A DNA stretch of 64,000 nucleotides, from positions 310,001 to 374,000 of the forward strand of contig NZ_JAIFZQ010000008.1 of assembly GCF_019710585.1 (NCBI RefSeq), in the 5' to 3' direction. Each line of letters begins with the position of its first letter. The first letter of the stretch is position 1. Under the pieces are notes generated by a model. The model had not been told where the DNA came from. It was given only the letters and a program-made list of their open reading frames with translations, and ran no database searches. Made by a program: the position numbers and the translations under genes. This stretch comes from Arthrobacter sp. MAHUQ-56 (GTDB taxonomy: Bacteria > Actinomycetota > Actinomycetes > Actinomycetales > Micrococcaceae). This document shows, piece after piece, positions 54,377 through 62,323 of the stretch.

Positions 54377-55627
54377 ATGAACATCACCGTCATCGGAGGC
54401 GGCATCATCGGCCTGTGTTCTGCCTACAGCCTGAGCAAGGCAGGGCATGAAGTCACGGTAATCGACAGCGGAACCTGCGGCGCAGGAGCCTCCGAGGGAA
54501 ACGCCGGCTGGATGGTCCCCGCGCTCTCCCAGCCTTTCAACGCTCCCGGTGCAATGAGCGACGCCATCAAGGCGATGCTCCACCCCGACAGCGCCATAAG
54601 ATTCCAGACACTCCCCAGCATCGACTTCCTCAAGTGGGTAGCCCTCTTCTACCGGAACAGTTCACAGGCGAACTCCGCAGCCGCACGTCAAGCCCTGGTT
54701 TCCCTTAACGACCAGACCATCGAGCTTTTCGACAAGCTGCTTCTGGACGTCAAAGTCGAAGTCCACAACGACGGCTTGCTTTTGCCCTTCCGCACCCAGG
54801 CAAGCATGGAGGGATTCCTCGCCTCACATGCACAGATCCAGCAGGCCGGGTACGCGGGCCGGGCCGTCAACATCACACCGGAAACCCTCAGCACCATGGA
54901 GCCTGATCTCGCCCCTGGAATGGTGGGCGGCGTGCACCTGGTCGATGAAAAGAGCGTGCGGCCCGAATCATTCACGGCCGGCCTGGTTAGCTGGCTGCGT
55001 GCCGCGGGCGCCAAAATCCTGGAAAACTGCGCAGTCCGCAAGCTGGAAAGGACGACGGGCGGATGGTCCATCGAAACCGAAAACGGTACCCAGAAGGCTG
55101 ATCAGGTTGTCGTAGCGGCAGGTGCTGCCTCCGCCCGCATTCTTCGAACGACCGGAGTCAAACTTGCCCTTGAACCAGGACGGGGCTGCAGCATAACTGT
55201 CACAGACGGTCCCGTACTGAACCGCCCGGTCAAGCTCGCCGATGTCAGGGTGGCATGCACACCCTTTGAGACCGGCACAAGATTTTCGGGGACGTTCGAC
55301 TTCGCCGGCCACACCAGTTCTTCCTCCTTGGGCCGGATGAAGAGCGTGCTCCGGCACGCATCCCACTACTTCCCGGCCCTGGCTAATTTGCAGCCCACCG
55401 CTACCCAAGTGTGGAGCGGCTTGCGTCCGTGCACACCGGACAGCGTCCCCTACATCGGCGCAGTCCCTGACAAGCCCGGACTCCTGGTCGCGACCGGGCA
55501 CGGCACCCTCGGTATGACGTTGGGGCCAGTCACCGGTGATGCGATTGCCGGCATCGTGGGCAACGAACCCATCCCGGCGCACATCCGTGCCTGCGCTCTG
55601 GACAGGCCTCAGCTCCGCCTCGTCTGA
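54377..55627 (+). CDS. FAD-dependent D-amino-acid dehydrogenase-like oxidoreductase
   Basis: 416 residues of the DAO/DadA family. The FAD motif GGGIIGLCSAYSLSKAG opens the protein, followed by GASEGNAGWMVPAL; the C-end has WSGLRPCTPDSVPYIG and TGHGTLGMTLGPVTG, characteristic of DadA-like D-amino-acid dehydrogenases. These oxidise a D-amino acid to an imine that hydrolyses to the 2-oxo acid, passing electrons to quinones. The RidA gene nearby, which hydrolyses such imines, supports this. The specific substrate is not determined. Confidence 0.9.
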   Translation: MNITVIGGGIIGLCSAYSLSKAGHEVTVIDSGTCGAGASEGNAGWMVPALSQPFNAPGAMSDAIKAMLHPDSAIRFQTLPSIDFLKWVALFYRNSSQANSAAARQALVSLNDQTIELFDKLLLDVKVEVHNDGLLLPFRTQASMEGFLASHAQIQQAGYAGRAVNITPETLSTMEPDLAPGMVGGVHLVDEKSVRPESFTAGLVSWLRAAGAKILENCAVRKLERTTGGWSIETENGTQKADQVVVAAGAASARILRTTGVKLALEPGRGCSITVTDGPVLNRPVKLADVRVACTPFETGTRFSGTFDFAGHTSSSSLGRMKSVLRHASHYFPALANLQPTATQVWSGLRPCTPDSVPYIGAVPDKPGLLVATGHGTLGMTLGPVTGDAIAGIVGNEPIPAHIRACALDRPQLRLV

Positions 55628-55689
55628 ACCGAAGCCCAACACTTAAGACTTAGAAATCTTGCCTGGCAACAGGGATGAAAGGAACACCA

Positions 55690-56880
55690 ATGAAAACCGA
55701 TCTCAACGTTGAGCAAGACCTGAAAACGACACCGCTCATTCCCCATCAGCCGCACTTCACGATTGAGGAGTACCGCGAGCGTCTCCACAAGGTTCAGGAC
55801 CGGATGGTACAGGCGGGACTCGATGCGCTACTCATCCATCAACCCGAAAATCTTGCCTGGCTGAGCGGAGTATGGCACGACGGATTCTTCGCCTACCACG
55901 CCCTCCTCGTACCCCAGCAGGGCGACCCGCACCTGGTCATGCGGGGGCTGGAGAACCCCGTGGCAGAAGAACTGTCATGGGTGGAGGACAGGCACCTGTA
56001 CTTAGATGGGCAAGACCCCATTTTGTTCCTGAAGGAAGCGGTCGAAGAGACAGTCGGCGCTGAAGCCGTCATCGGCGTCGAATACGACTCGCATTACCTT
56101 TCGCTGGGACGCTTCGAGAGCATCCGCGCGGCGCTTCCCCGCGTCCGCTTCACACGCTCCCTGCAGATCGTCGAAGAACTGCGTCAGATCAAATCAGCCC
56201 GCGAAATGGACTACCTTCGTACCGCCGGCCGCATTGTGACCGCAGCCGTGGACGCTGGCCTGAGGGCCGTCCACGAAGGCGTCTCGGAGCTCGAAATCGC
56301 TGCCGAAATTGCGGCCGCCCAGGCACGCTCCGGGCACGACGGTTTCATGGGCGGGATGGGCGGCACCATCTGTTCAGGCTGGAGGACCGAACAGCTGCAC
56401 GGACAGCAGACCGACCGCATTCTTGCCGCAGGCGACAACGTCCGGCTCGAACTGGGCGGAATCTACAAGCAATACTGGGCAAAACTGATGCGCTCCGCCG
56501 TCGTCGGCCCAGTAAGCAGCTCCGTTCTACGCGCAACCGACATTCTCCGGACAGCCCAGGACGATGCGATCAGCCGGATGGGCCCGGGAGTTCACGCCTC
56601 CGAGATCGCCAGCGCCTGCCGCCTTCCGATCCTCAACGCCGGCCTCGAAGAACGATACGACCGACGGGTCGGGTACGGGCTCGGTCTTCAATTCCATCCG
56701 ACCTCCGGAGATTTCAGCCTCGATATCGACGCGCAATCCGACTATGTCCTCGCACCCGGCATGGTGTTCCACATGCTTCTCGGCGCCGGCGGCGCCGCGC
56801 TCAGCGAAACAGTCGTCGTAACGGAGTCAGGGCACGAAGTGCTTACCTCCACAGCCCGCGAAACGTTCTCCTGCCCCTAA
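55690..56880 (+). CDS. Pita-bread (M24) fold hydrolase without metal ligands, creatinase/ectoine-hydrolase-like
   Basis: 396 residues from ATG 55690 (AAAGGA upstream). An N-terminal creatinase-type domain (LLIHQPENLAWLSGVWHDGFF split) precedes a M24 catalytic domain. The five metal ligands of aminopeptidase P are mostly replaced: LELGG instead of VDxG, YWAKLMRS instead of SDxTR, GYGLGLQF instead of GHGLG, and no Glu in MVFHML. The last Glu (ALSETVVV) remains. Creatinase and ectoine hydrolase (DoeA) use such metal-free sites, so it probably cleaves an amidine or cyclic amide. Substrate unknown. Confidence 0.82.
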   Translation: MKTDLNVEQDLKTTPLIPHQPHFTIEEYRERLHKVQDRMVQAGLDALLIHQPENLAWLSGVWHDGFFAYHALLVPQQGDPHLVMRGLENPVAEELSWVEDRHLYLDGQDPILFLKEAVEETVGAEAVIGVEYDSHYLSLGRFESIRAALPRVRFTRSLQIVEELRQIKSAREMDYLRTAGRIVTAAVDAGLRAVHEGVSELEIAAEIAAAQARSGHDGFMGGMGGTICSGWRTEQLHGQQTDRILAAGDNVRLELGGIYKQYWAKLMRSAVVGPVSSSVLRATDILRTAQDDAISRMGPGVHASEIASACRLPILNAGLEERYDRRVGYGLGLQFHPTSGDFSLDIDAQSDYVLAPGMVFHMLLGAGGAALSETVVVTESGHEVLTSTARETFSCP

Positions 56881-56906
56881 ACAGCGCGGAGGAAAGAGAC
56901 CGAACC

Positions 56907-57944
56907 ATGAAAAAACCCACCGTTACCGTCATATCCCTGGGCGGGACAATCTCATGCACACCGGCAATCGCCGGCGACGGAGTCGTCCCAACGCTGGGAG
57001 CCGCGGACCTTGTCCTCTCCCTCGGAACGGCTTCCGATGTGGACATCCAGCCCTTTACCTGGAGCACACGGGACTCGTCGGAAATCACCTTTGCTGAACT
57101 CGTGGACCTAGCGGCCGAAGTCCGTAAACAATTCGACGCCGGCTCACAAGGGGTCGTACTCACACAAGGCACCGACACCATTGACGAGTCAGCCTTCGCC
57201 CTGGACCTCCTCCTCGGCATCAAACATCCCATCGTCATCACCGGCGCCCTCCACAACCCCAGCCAGTCCAAATCAGACGGTCCGGCAAACCTCCAAGCAG
57301 CCCTGCAGGTGGCTGTCAGCCCGGAACTGCGGGACATTGGCACCGTCGTGGTGATGAATGATGAAATTCATGCAGCCCAATGGGTCCGTAAAAGCCATAC
57401 GTCGAACTCGGCTGCGTTCCAGTCCCCTGGGGTTGGACCAATCGGTTGGATCGCCGAAAACCGCCCCGTCTTCGCCCTAAAACCAATCCATTCTCGGCAA
57501 GCACCGATCCACGATGCCACAGGCGCCGGAAACGTTGCCTTCATCACCGCCGTCATGGATGACACCCCGACGATTGTCGACTCCATCCTGTCCCTGGGCT
57601 ACAAGGGGCTCGTAGTTGATGGGATGGGTGGCGGTCACGTCAGTGGCGGCTTCTCCGAAGCCCTGGCAAAAGCAGCACAATCGATTCCTGTTGTTTACGC
57701 CTCTCGAACCGGATCGGGCTCCGTACTCCAAAGCACCTACAGCTCACCAGGGGCAGAAGTCGACCTCATCAACCACGGCCTCATACCAGCAGGCTCACTT
57801 CCAGGCCTCAAGGCCCGTATCCTCCTCACGCTCCTGATCCGCAGCGGCGCGACCCACACCGAGATTGCGGACGCTTTTGCAGCACATGGAAGATATCTCT
57901 CGCGTCCCGCCCATCACCTGAACCCGGAGTCAAACTATGCGTAA
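56907..57944 (+). CDS. L-asparaginase-family amidohydrolase
   Basis: 345 residues. Catalytic Thr region ISLGGTISCTP (about residue 10) and the second-Thr/Asp region LTQGTDTIDESAFALDLLL are present; Lys in VRKSHTSNSAAFQSP follows. The usual second motif is HGTDT; here Gln replaces His. No signal peptide, so cytoplasmic. It hydrolyses asparagine, or an N-substituted or D-amide, to the amino acid and ammonia. Downstream of the pita-bread hydrolase by 26 bases and overlapping RidA by 8, it is part of the operon. Confidence 0.9.
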   Translation: MKKPTVTVISLGGTISCTPAIAGDGVVPTLGAADLVLSLGTASDVDIQPFTWSTRDSSEITFAELVDLAAEVRKQFDAGSQGVVLTQGTDTIDESAFALDLLLGIKHPIVITGALHNPSQSKSDGPANLQAALQVAVSPELRDIGTVVVMNDEIHAAQWVRKSHTSNSAAFQSPGVGPIGWIAENRPVFALKPIHSRQAPIHDATGAGNVAFITAVMDDTPTIVDSILSLGYKGLVVDGMGGGHVSGGFSEALAKAAQSIPVVYASRTGSGSVLQSTYSSPGAEVDLINHGLIPAGSLPGLKARILLTLLIRSGATHTEIADAFAAHGRYLSRPAHHLNPESNYA

Positions 57945-58317
57945 CCTTGTCAACCACAACAGCGAAAACAGCCAACCATACGCTGACGTGGCAATCGGCG
58001 GCGGCCTCATCTTTACCAGCGGCCAGATCCCCACCTCGGCAGACGGAACAACCCCGGAAGCCTTCGGTGACCAGGTCAAGCAGACCTTGGAAAACCTCGA
58101 ACAGACTCTCAAGCTCGCAGGAGCGGGGCTGGGCGACCTCTTGAAGGTCACGGTGTATCTGGCATCACTGGACGACTTCGCCGAGTACAACAGGATCTAC
58201 ACCGACAAGCTCACACACGCCGGCCTGCCGACACGAACTACCGTCGAAGTCAGCAGGTTCAGAGGTACGAAACGCATCGAACTTGAAGCAGTCGCCGTCG
58301 CTCCTGCAGCTGGTTAA
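57937..58317 (+). CDS. ridA: RidA-family imine/enamine deaminase
   Basis: 126 residues. It shows PYADVAIGGGLIFTSGQIP near the N-terminus, QVKQTLENLEQTLKLAG in the middle and the conserved Arg in LPTRTTVEV. RidA hydrolyses reactive 2-imino acids to 2-oxo acids and ammonia. Its start overlaps the asparaginase stop by 8 bases. In this operon it would clear imines made by the flavoprotein. Confidence 0.88.
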   Translation: MRNLVNHNSENSQPYADVAIGGGLIFTSGQIPTSADGTTPEAFGDQVKQTLENLEQTLKLAGAGLGDLLKVTVYLASLDDFAEYNRIYTDKLTHAGLPTRTTVEVSRFRGTKRIELEAVAVAPAAG

Positions 58318-58356
58318 CGGAAGAACGAAAAAAGATCGCCCAGGTTGGATCCAGAT

Positions 58357-58395
58357 ACCCCTTTCGGCGGGCCGGAAGATCGGTCCGAAAGGGGT
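58357..58395. terminator. Hairpin after ridA
   Basis: ACCCCTTTCGG (58357-58367) pairs perfectly with CCGAAAGGGGT (58385-58395) over a 17-base loop, 40 bases after the ridA stop; TCTTCC follows. It separates the catabolic genes from the regulator gene. Confidence 0.7.
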
Positions 58396-58411
58396 TCTTC
58401 CACGGCAAACG

Positions 58412-58424
58412 TGATTTGTGATCA
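58412..58424. promoter_or_regulatory. Putative GntR/FCD operator 3
   Basis: TGAT-TTGTG-ATCA is the reverse orientation of the sites at 53184 and 53366. It lies 148 bases upstream of the GntR-family gene, which suggests autoregulation. Confidence 0.6.
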
Positions 58425-58571
58425 AACCGTCGCTTGGATATCATTAGCCGTCTAGACGGAGAGCGGTAGGGTGATTTGGCAGACCCAAATCGCAGACGTT
58501 GCGCATACTGCTAGCGGGTAACCTCTTACACCGCCAGCGTTCACTCCTGGATATAGCGGATGGAGCAGACC

Positions 58572-59285
58572 ATGGCCCAAGCGGATCTCATCGTCACCCC
58601 CACTTTGGTGGCAGACCAAGTCTTCGACGTCCTGCGCAGCAGGATCCTCACCGGAGACCTGGCCGGCGGCTTCCCTCTACGGGTTCGCGATGTCGCGGCC
58701 ATGGTGGGAACCAGTGTCATGCCGGTCCGGGAAGCGATCCGCCGCCTGGAGGAAGCCGGACTGGCCACGCGCATCCCGCATAAAGGGGCAGTGGTCCGAA
58801 AATTCAGCGTAAGCGAACTAATCCACATCTACCAGGTCCGCACTTTACTGGAAGTGCAGGCCGCGCAGCGAGGCGCCGCAAGGGTTACCGACCAGGATCT
58901 CGTAAAGATGCAGGCAGCCTGCGACCGGATGCTCCTGGCAGTCGCTGAGGAAAGGGTCTCGGACGCACTGGATGAGGACGAAGTAATTCATCGCACACTG
59001 TACAACGCTGGCGGTAACCCCGTTCTCACGAACGTCATAGATACCTTGTGGCTGCAATGCCGGCCCTACAAGGTGATGGGCGCAGCAGAAGCTATCGCCA
59101 ACGATGATTCATCTCTCTGGACCTCACAACAAGCCATTGTCGACGCCGCGAAAAGCAGGGACGCTGACGCAGCTTCCGAGCTCATTGACCAATCACTTGC
59201 CAGTGCCCTCCAACGCCTTGAAAAACGTCTCATTCCCTCCGATGCTTCCGAGCATGAACGGGAATCGATAGCCGAGGCGGGATAA
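58572..59285 (+). CDS. GntR-family transcriptional regulator (FCD subfamily)
   Basis: 237 residues from ATG 58572 (an ATG at 58560 is in frame; GGAG just before 58572 favours the later one). The N-terminal winged helix is VFDVLRSRILTGDLAGGFPLRVRDVAAMVGTSVMPVREAIRRLEEAG (split); the C-terminal helical FCD-type domain has YQVRTLLEVQAAQRGAARV and EDEVIHRTLYNAGGNP with the Asp/His metal positions. It should bind the TGAT-N5-ATCA sites and respond to an acidic metabolite of the cluster. Confidence 0.9.
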   Translation: MAQADLIVTPTLVADQVFDVLRSRILTGDLAGGFPLRVRDVAAMVGTSVMPVREAIRRLEEAGLATRIPHKGAVVRKFSVSELIHIYQVRTLLEVQAAQRGAARVTDQDLVKMQAACDRMLLAVAEERVSDALDEDEVIHRTLYNAGGNPVLTNVIDTLWLQCRPYKVMGAAEAIANDDSSLWTSQQAIVDAAKSRDADAASELIDQSLASALQRLEKRLIPSDASEHERESIAEAG

Positions 59286-59292
59286 CACCGGC

Positions 59293-60237
59293 ATGACCCG
59301 ACAACCAGGCCAAGTAGTTATTGGGACGCGTAGCTCTCCGATGGCGATGGCTCAGGCCGAGCTCGTCCGCTCGCAAATCCTCAGCCTTGACCCCAGTTTG
59401 ACGGTGACTTTCACTCCCGTGAAGACGACGGCAGACCTTTGGCTCGGGGACCTTTCCACCATCGGAGGAAAAGGGCTCTTCACCCGCCAGATCGACCAGA
59501 TGCTGATGGATAACCACGTAGACGTAGCGGTTCATTGCGTCAAAGACATCCCGGGCGACGAGATGCTTCCTGAAACACTAATGTCCGCAGCTTTCCTCAA
59601 GCGGGATGATGTTCGAGACGTCTTAGTAACAACGTCAAAGCTCGGGCCATCGTTGAACGACCTACCGCCCAACGCGCGGATCGGAACCTCATCTGTCCGC
59701 CGCCGCGCTCAACTTCTAGGCATACGTACTGACCTGGACATCTCACCTCTACGGGGCACCCTTGGAACCCGGCTACAACGCCTTGCCAGCGACGATGCTG
59801 AAAGCCCTGACGCGATCATTGTGGCGGCTGCTGGACTACACCGACTAGGCATCCTTGACAGGACTTCGAGCTACTTCAGTACCGACGAAGTACTTCCTCC
59901 TGTGGGCGCGGGTGCACTCGTCGTTCAATGCCGGCGCGATGACCCGCTCCAGGAACTACTGGCAAAACTCGATCACCCACAAACACGCCGGGAAGTCGAG
60001 GCAGAACGAGCAATGCTTTTCGGCCTTCAAGGACACTGCAACTCTCCAATCGCAGGATTCTGCCACACCACACCTGACGGCCAGCTCAAATTGACCGGGC
60101 GCGTGTTCTCAAGCGACGGCGCAACATCAATTGAAAGCCAGTCGTCCGCTCAACCTGATCAAGCTCCCGCCCTTGGCACCAAAGTAGGGAACGATCTGCT
60201 GGCTCTGGGTGCAAAGCTTCTAATTGACCACCCCTGA
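59293..60237 (+). CDS. hemC: Porphobilinogen deaminase (hydroxymethylbilane synthase), probably a second copy
   Basis: 314 residues, full length. Substrate and cofactor positions are present: GTRSSPMAMAQAELV, VAVHCVKDIPGDE with the catalytic Asp, GTSSVRRRAQL, and GLQGHCNSPIAG with the Cys that carries dipyrromethane. Positions usually RGNVDTRL read RGTLGTRL. It starts 7 bases after the GntR gene, far from other heme genes in this window, so it may be an extra copy. It joins four porphobilinogens into hydroxymethylbilane. The link to the catabolic cluster is unexplained. Confidence 0.9.
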   Translation: MTRQPGQVVIGTRSSPMAMAQAELVRSQILSLDPSLTVTFTPVKTTADLWLGDLSTIGGKGLFTRQIDQMLMDNHVDVAVHCVKDIPGDEMLPETLMSAAFLKRDDVRDVLVTTSKLGPSLNDLPPNARIGTSSVRRRAQLLGIRTDLDISPLRGTLGTRLQRLASDDAESPDAIIVAAAGLHRLGILDRTSSYFSTDEVLPPVGAGALVVQCRRDDPLQELLAKLDHPQTRREVEAERAMLFGLQGHCNSPIAGFCHTTPDGQLKLTGRVFSSDGATSIESQSSAQPDQAPALGTKVGNDLLALGAKLLIDHP

Positions 60238-60379
60238 GTGTTCAGCCAATTTGAACTGAAATGTGCAACGGAAGAGCATCATCGGCGCGCCCCGACCTCG
60301 TTGCTCCCTTGCTCCTTGCAAAGAGCCGATAACGGATATTCCGTCAAGCTAGGGCGGCGAGGAGCGGCGGGGGAGCGGA

Positions 60380-61087
60380 CTATTCATTCCTCCAAGTCAG
60401 GCCGAGCATCCGGAAGGCGTTCTTGATCGCATCGCTGTCGTGGTGCAGTTCCGCGGGCTTGGCGTGCGTTAGCTTCGGGCTGATGTAAGGGTCGCCCGGC
60501 CGTTCGAAGATTGCCCAGAGCCTCAGGTCGTCGCCATGGCGGGACGCGAAGGTAACCCCGTCGAGTTCTGTTGTCTCGTAGATCCAAGCGGCGATTGCCT
60601 GGGTCAACCGGCGCGGCCGGGCATCTTTTAGGGCTGCGGCGTCCAGATCTAAAAGTCCAAGGCCGAGAGCCAGCCCGATGAACTGCGGATGGAGGACAGC
60701 GATGGACCGGGAGTCCGTCACGGCGCAGTAGGTACCGGTAAGTTCGGCTGATGTCGCTGCACGGGCGTCAAGCCATTCCCGGGGCACCTGCCCGGATACC
60801 AGTGTCGGGTGCAGCACCGCATCTTCGTCATCCTCGACGATCTCGTCCAACTCCGTTGCCAGCCTCGCGTCACGGCGGAAGGCGGCGAGCACCTCGAGCA
60901 GGCATGCCCTCAGGCTGGAGCCGGCGTAGACGGTCCGGAAGTTTCCGTGCAGGTCATCCCAGCGGCCGGGGAACCTGCCATCGGTTGCCCACTCCCAGCC
61001 ACTCCACGCCCAAGGATCCGGGCGGAAACCAATGCGCCATACCCGGGTGTCAGCAGTGGTTGTTGCCAGTTGTCGATCGTCTACCAC
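60380..61087 (-). CDS. RES-domain toxin (NAD+-depleting)
   Basis: 235 residues. A RES core is visible: RWDDLHGNFRTVYAGSSLRACLLEVLAAF (split) with Arg, Tyr and Ser/Glu positions, and later WIYETTELDGVTFASRHGDDLRLWAIF. RES toxins (family of ParT, MbcT) phosphorolyse or hydrolyse NAD+. The GTG start is 3 bases after the antitoxin-like gene stop, giving a two-gene toxin-antitoxin operon transcribed antitoxin first. Confidence 0.85.
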   Translation of the reverse strand: MVDDRQLATTTADTRVWRIGFRPDPWAWSGWEWATDGRFPGRWDDLHGNFRTVYAGSSLRACLLEVLAAFRRDARLATELDEIVEDDEDAVLHPTLVSGQVPREWLDARAATSAELTGTYCAVTDSRSIAVLHPQFIGLALGLGLLDLDAAALKDARPRRLTQAIAAWIYETTELDGVTFASRHGDDLRLWAIFERPGDPYISPKLTHAKPAELHHDSDAIKNAFRMLGLTWRNE

Positions 61088-61090
61088 CCG

Positions 61091-61483
61091 TCAGCCTGCT
61101 GCCGCGAATGCCCTGGCAGCGGCAAGGACCGCCTGTGCTGCGTCATCGACTTGCCCGTCGCGCAGTAGTCGCGCTGGCGGCACGTCGTCCAGTTGGGGGT
61201 TCATTCCCTGGAACCACGCTTGAACCACGGAGCGGGAGTCCCGCTCAGCCAGCAGAGCTGCGACGTGGTAGGCATGACGCAGCCGGGTCATGACCTCGGC
61301 TGACGGTTTCCGCTCACCGTCGGCCCACTGACGCACGGCTCGGGTTTCCTTGACCGAGCCGATATAGGCAACGAGCTTCGCCCCCAGGATGTCCCGCAGG
61401 TCCCGGACCAGTTCAGGCTCGGAAAGCCGAATGGAATCCTGGTGCGCTTTCAGCCCTCCACGGGCTCCTGCAACGGCTGTCAT
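61091..61483 (-). CDS. Xre/MbcA-like antitoxin
   Basis: 130 residues. An N-terminal helix-turn-helix of the Xre type is seen in DILGAKLVAYIGSVKETRAVRQWADGERKP (split), followed by VMTRLRHAYHVAALL and a C-terminal toxin-binding region with VVQAWFQGMNPQLDDVPPARLL, the pattern shared by MbcA/ParS/Xre antitoxins (PxL...P.L). It precedes the RES toxin gene by 3 bases. It likely binds its own promoter and neutralises the toxin. Confidence 0.85.
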   Translation of the reverse strand: MTAVAGARGGLKAHQDSIRLSEPELVRDLRDILGAKLVAYIGSVKETRAVRQWADGERKPSAEVMTRLRHAYHVAALLAERDSRSVVQAWFQGMNPQLDDVPPARLLRDGQVDDAAQAVLAAARAFAAAG

Positions 61484-61593
61484 GCTTTCATGGTGTCATG
61501 GAACAGCAGTATGTTTCAACGGTCCAATCACACCTCGAATCACAGGTTGGAACGCAGAAAATGGAGAGCTGGTCCTTCCGCCGCTTCGAGTGG

Positions 61594-61870
61594 TGGCGTC
61601 AGGATAGTACGAGATTTCGTTTTATTGACGGTGGCTCATGATGTTCTTAGATCCAACACTGACAGTCAGAGGGGCCGGAAACTGAGGTGCACTGGTCCGA
61701 GAATCATCGAAATAGTCCCAAGAATGGGGGCAGGATGGAACTCGCCTGGCGAAAAGGCCGACGATTCACCTCTTGATGCCTGGCAGGGTGCCCGAGAACC
61801 AGACCGGAGCGCCACAGACGGGGCGAGTCTTCCCTTGCCAGCGCACCCCGACGTCAAGTTGGGGTGTGCT
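61594..61870 (+). repeat. Long direct repeat, copy B
   Basis: A 277-bp element beginning TGGCGTCAGGATAG and ending GACGTCAAGTTGGGGTGTGC. Its start (TTTCGTTTTATTGACGGTG, then CTCATGATG) and its end match copy A at 46926, in the same orientation; the middle differs. It lies upstream of the toxin-antitoxin pair and before the small gene at 61982. No gene is inside. Confidence 0.6.
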
Positions 61871-61981
61871 CTTCAATGACGAGACGGCCTCGGAGCTACA
61901 CCATCCGGACGCCATGGGTGGGAGCCGCTGGTCGTCGAAGCTTGAGTGCTCAGATCTAGTTTCCCCCCGACACGATCGCTG

Positions 61982-62236
61982 TCAGTTCCAGATACGGCGA
62001 ATGTACGTTCCTGGTTGTTGTTCTACAACGCGCCGGCTGTGGGCTCCGTCCTGCATCAGCCACAGTAGAGATCCGTCGGCCATGACAGCTTCGACCCGCC
62101 CGCGGTCGGTCACGCTGCCGTGAGTGTGAACTTCGACGTCCTGGTTGGTCAGCACAGTCCAGTCGTCAACAGGCTGCCACGGTGCGAAAGAGGGGGTGTT
62201 TGTTTGGTCTTGATTCGGCGTCGTGCTTGTTTGCAT
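61982..62236 (-). CDS. Small SH3-like hypothetical protein, paralogue 2
   Basis: 84 residues from ATG 62236 (GAGGACG before it). A polar Thr/Gln-rich N-terminus leads to a beta-rich half: DVEVHTHGSVTDRGRVEAV, then DGSLLWLMQDGAHSRRVV. The shape matches the protein at 47231, and both sit just after a copy of the long repeat. No known function. Confidence 0.6.
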   Translation of the reverse strand: MQTSTTPNQDQTNTPSFAPWQPVDDWTVLTNQDVEVHTHGSVTDRGRVEAVMADGSLLWLMQDGAHSRRVVEQQPGTYIRRIWN

Positions 62237-62323
62237 GTCGTCCTCGAGCTTCATTGCAGCAGACGCTGAGCAGCTTTGTGACGGGGAGCATAGCGTTCGC
62301 GAATAGTGTTTGTCTTTTGAGTG

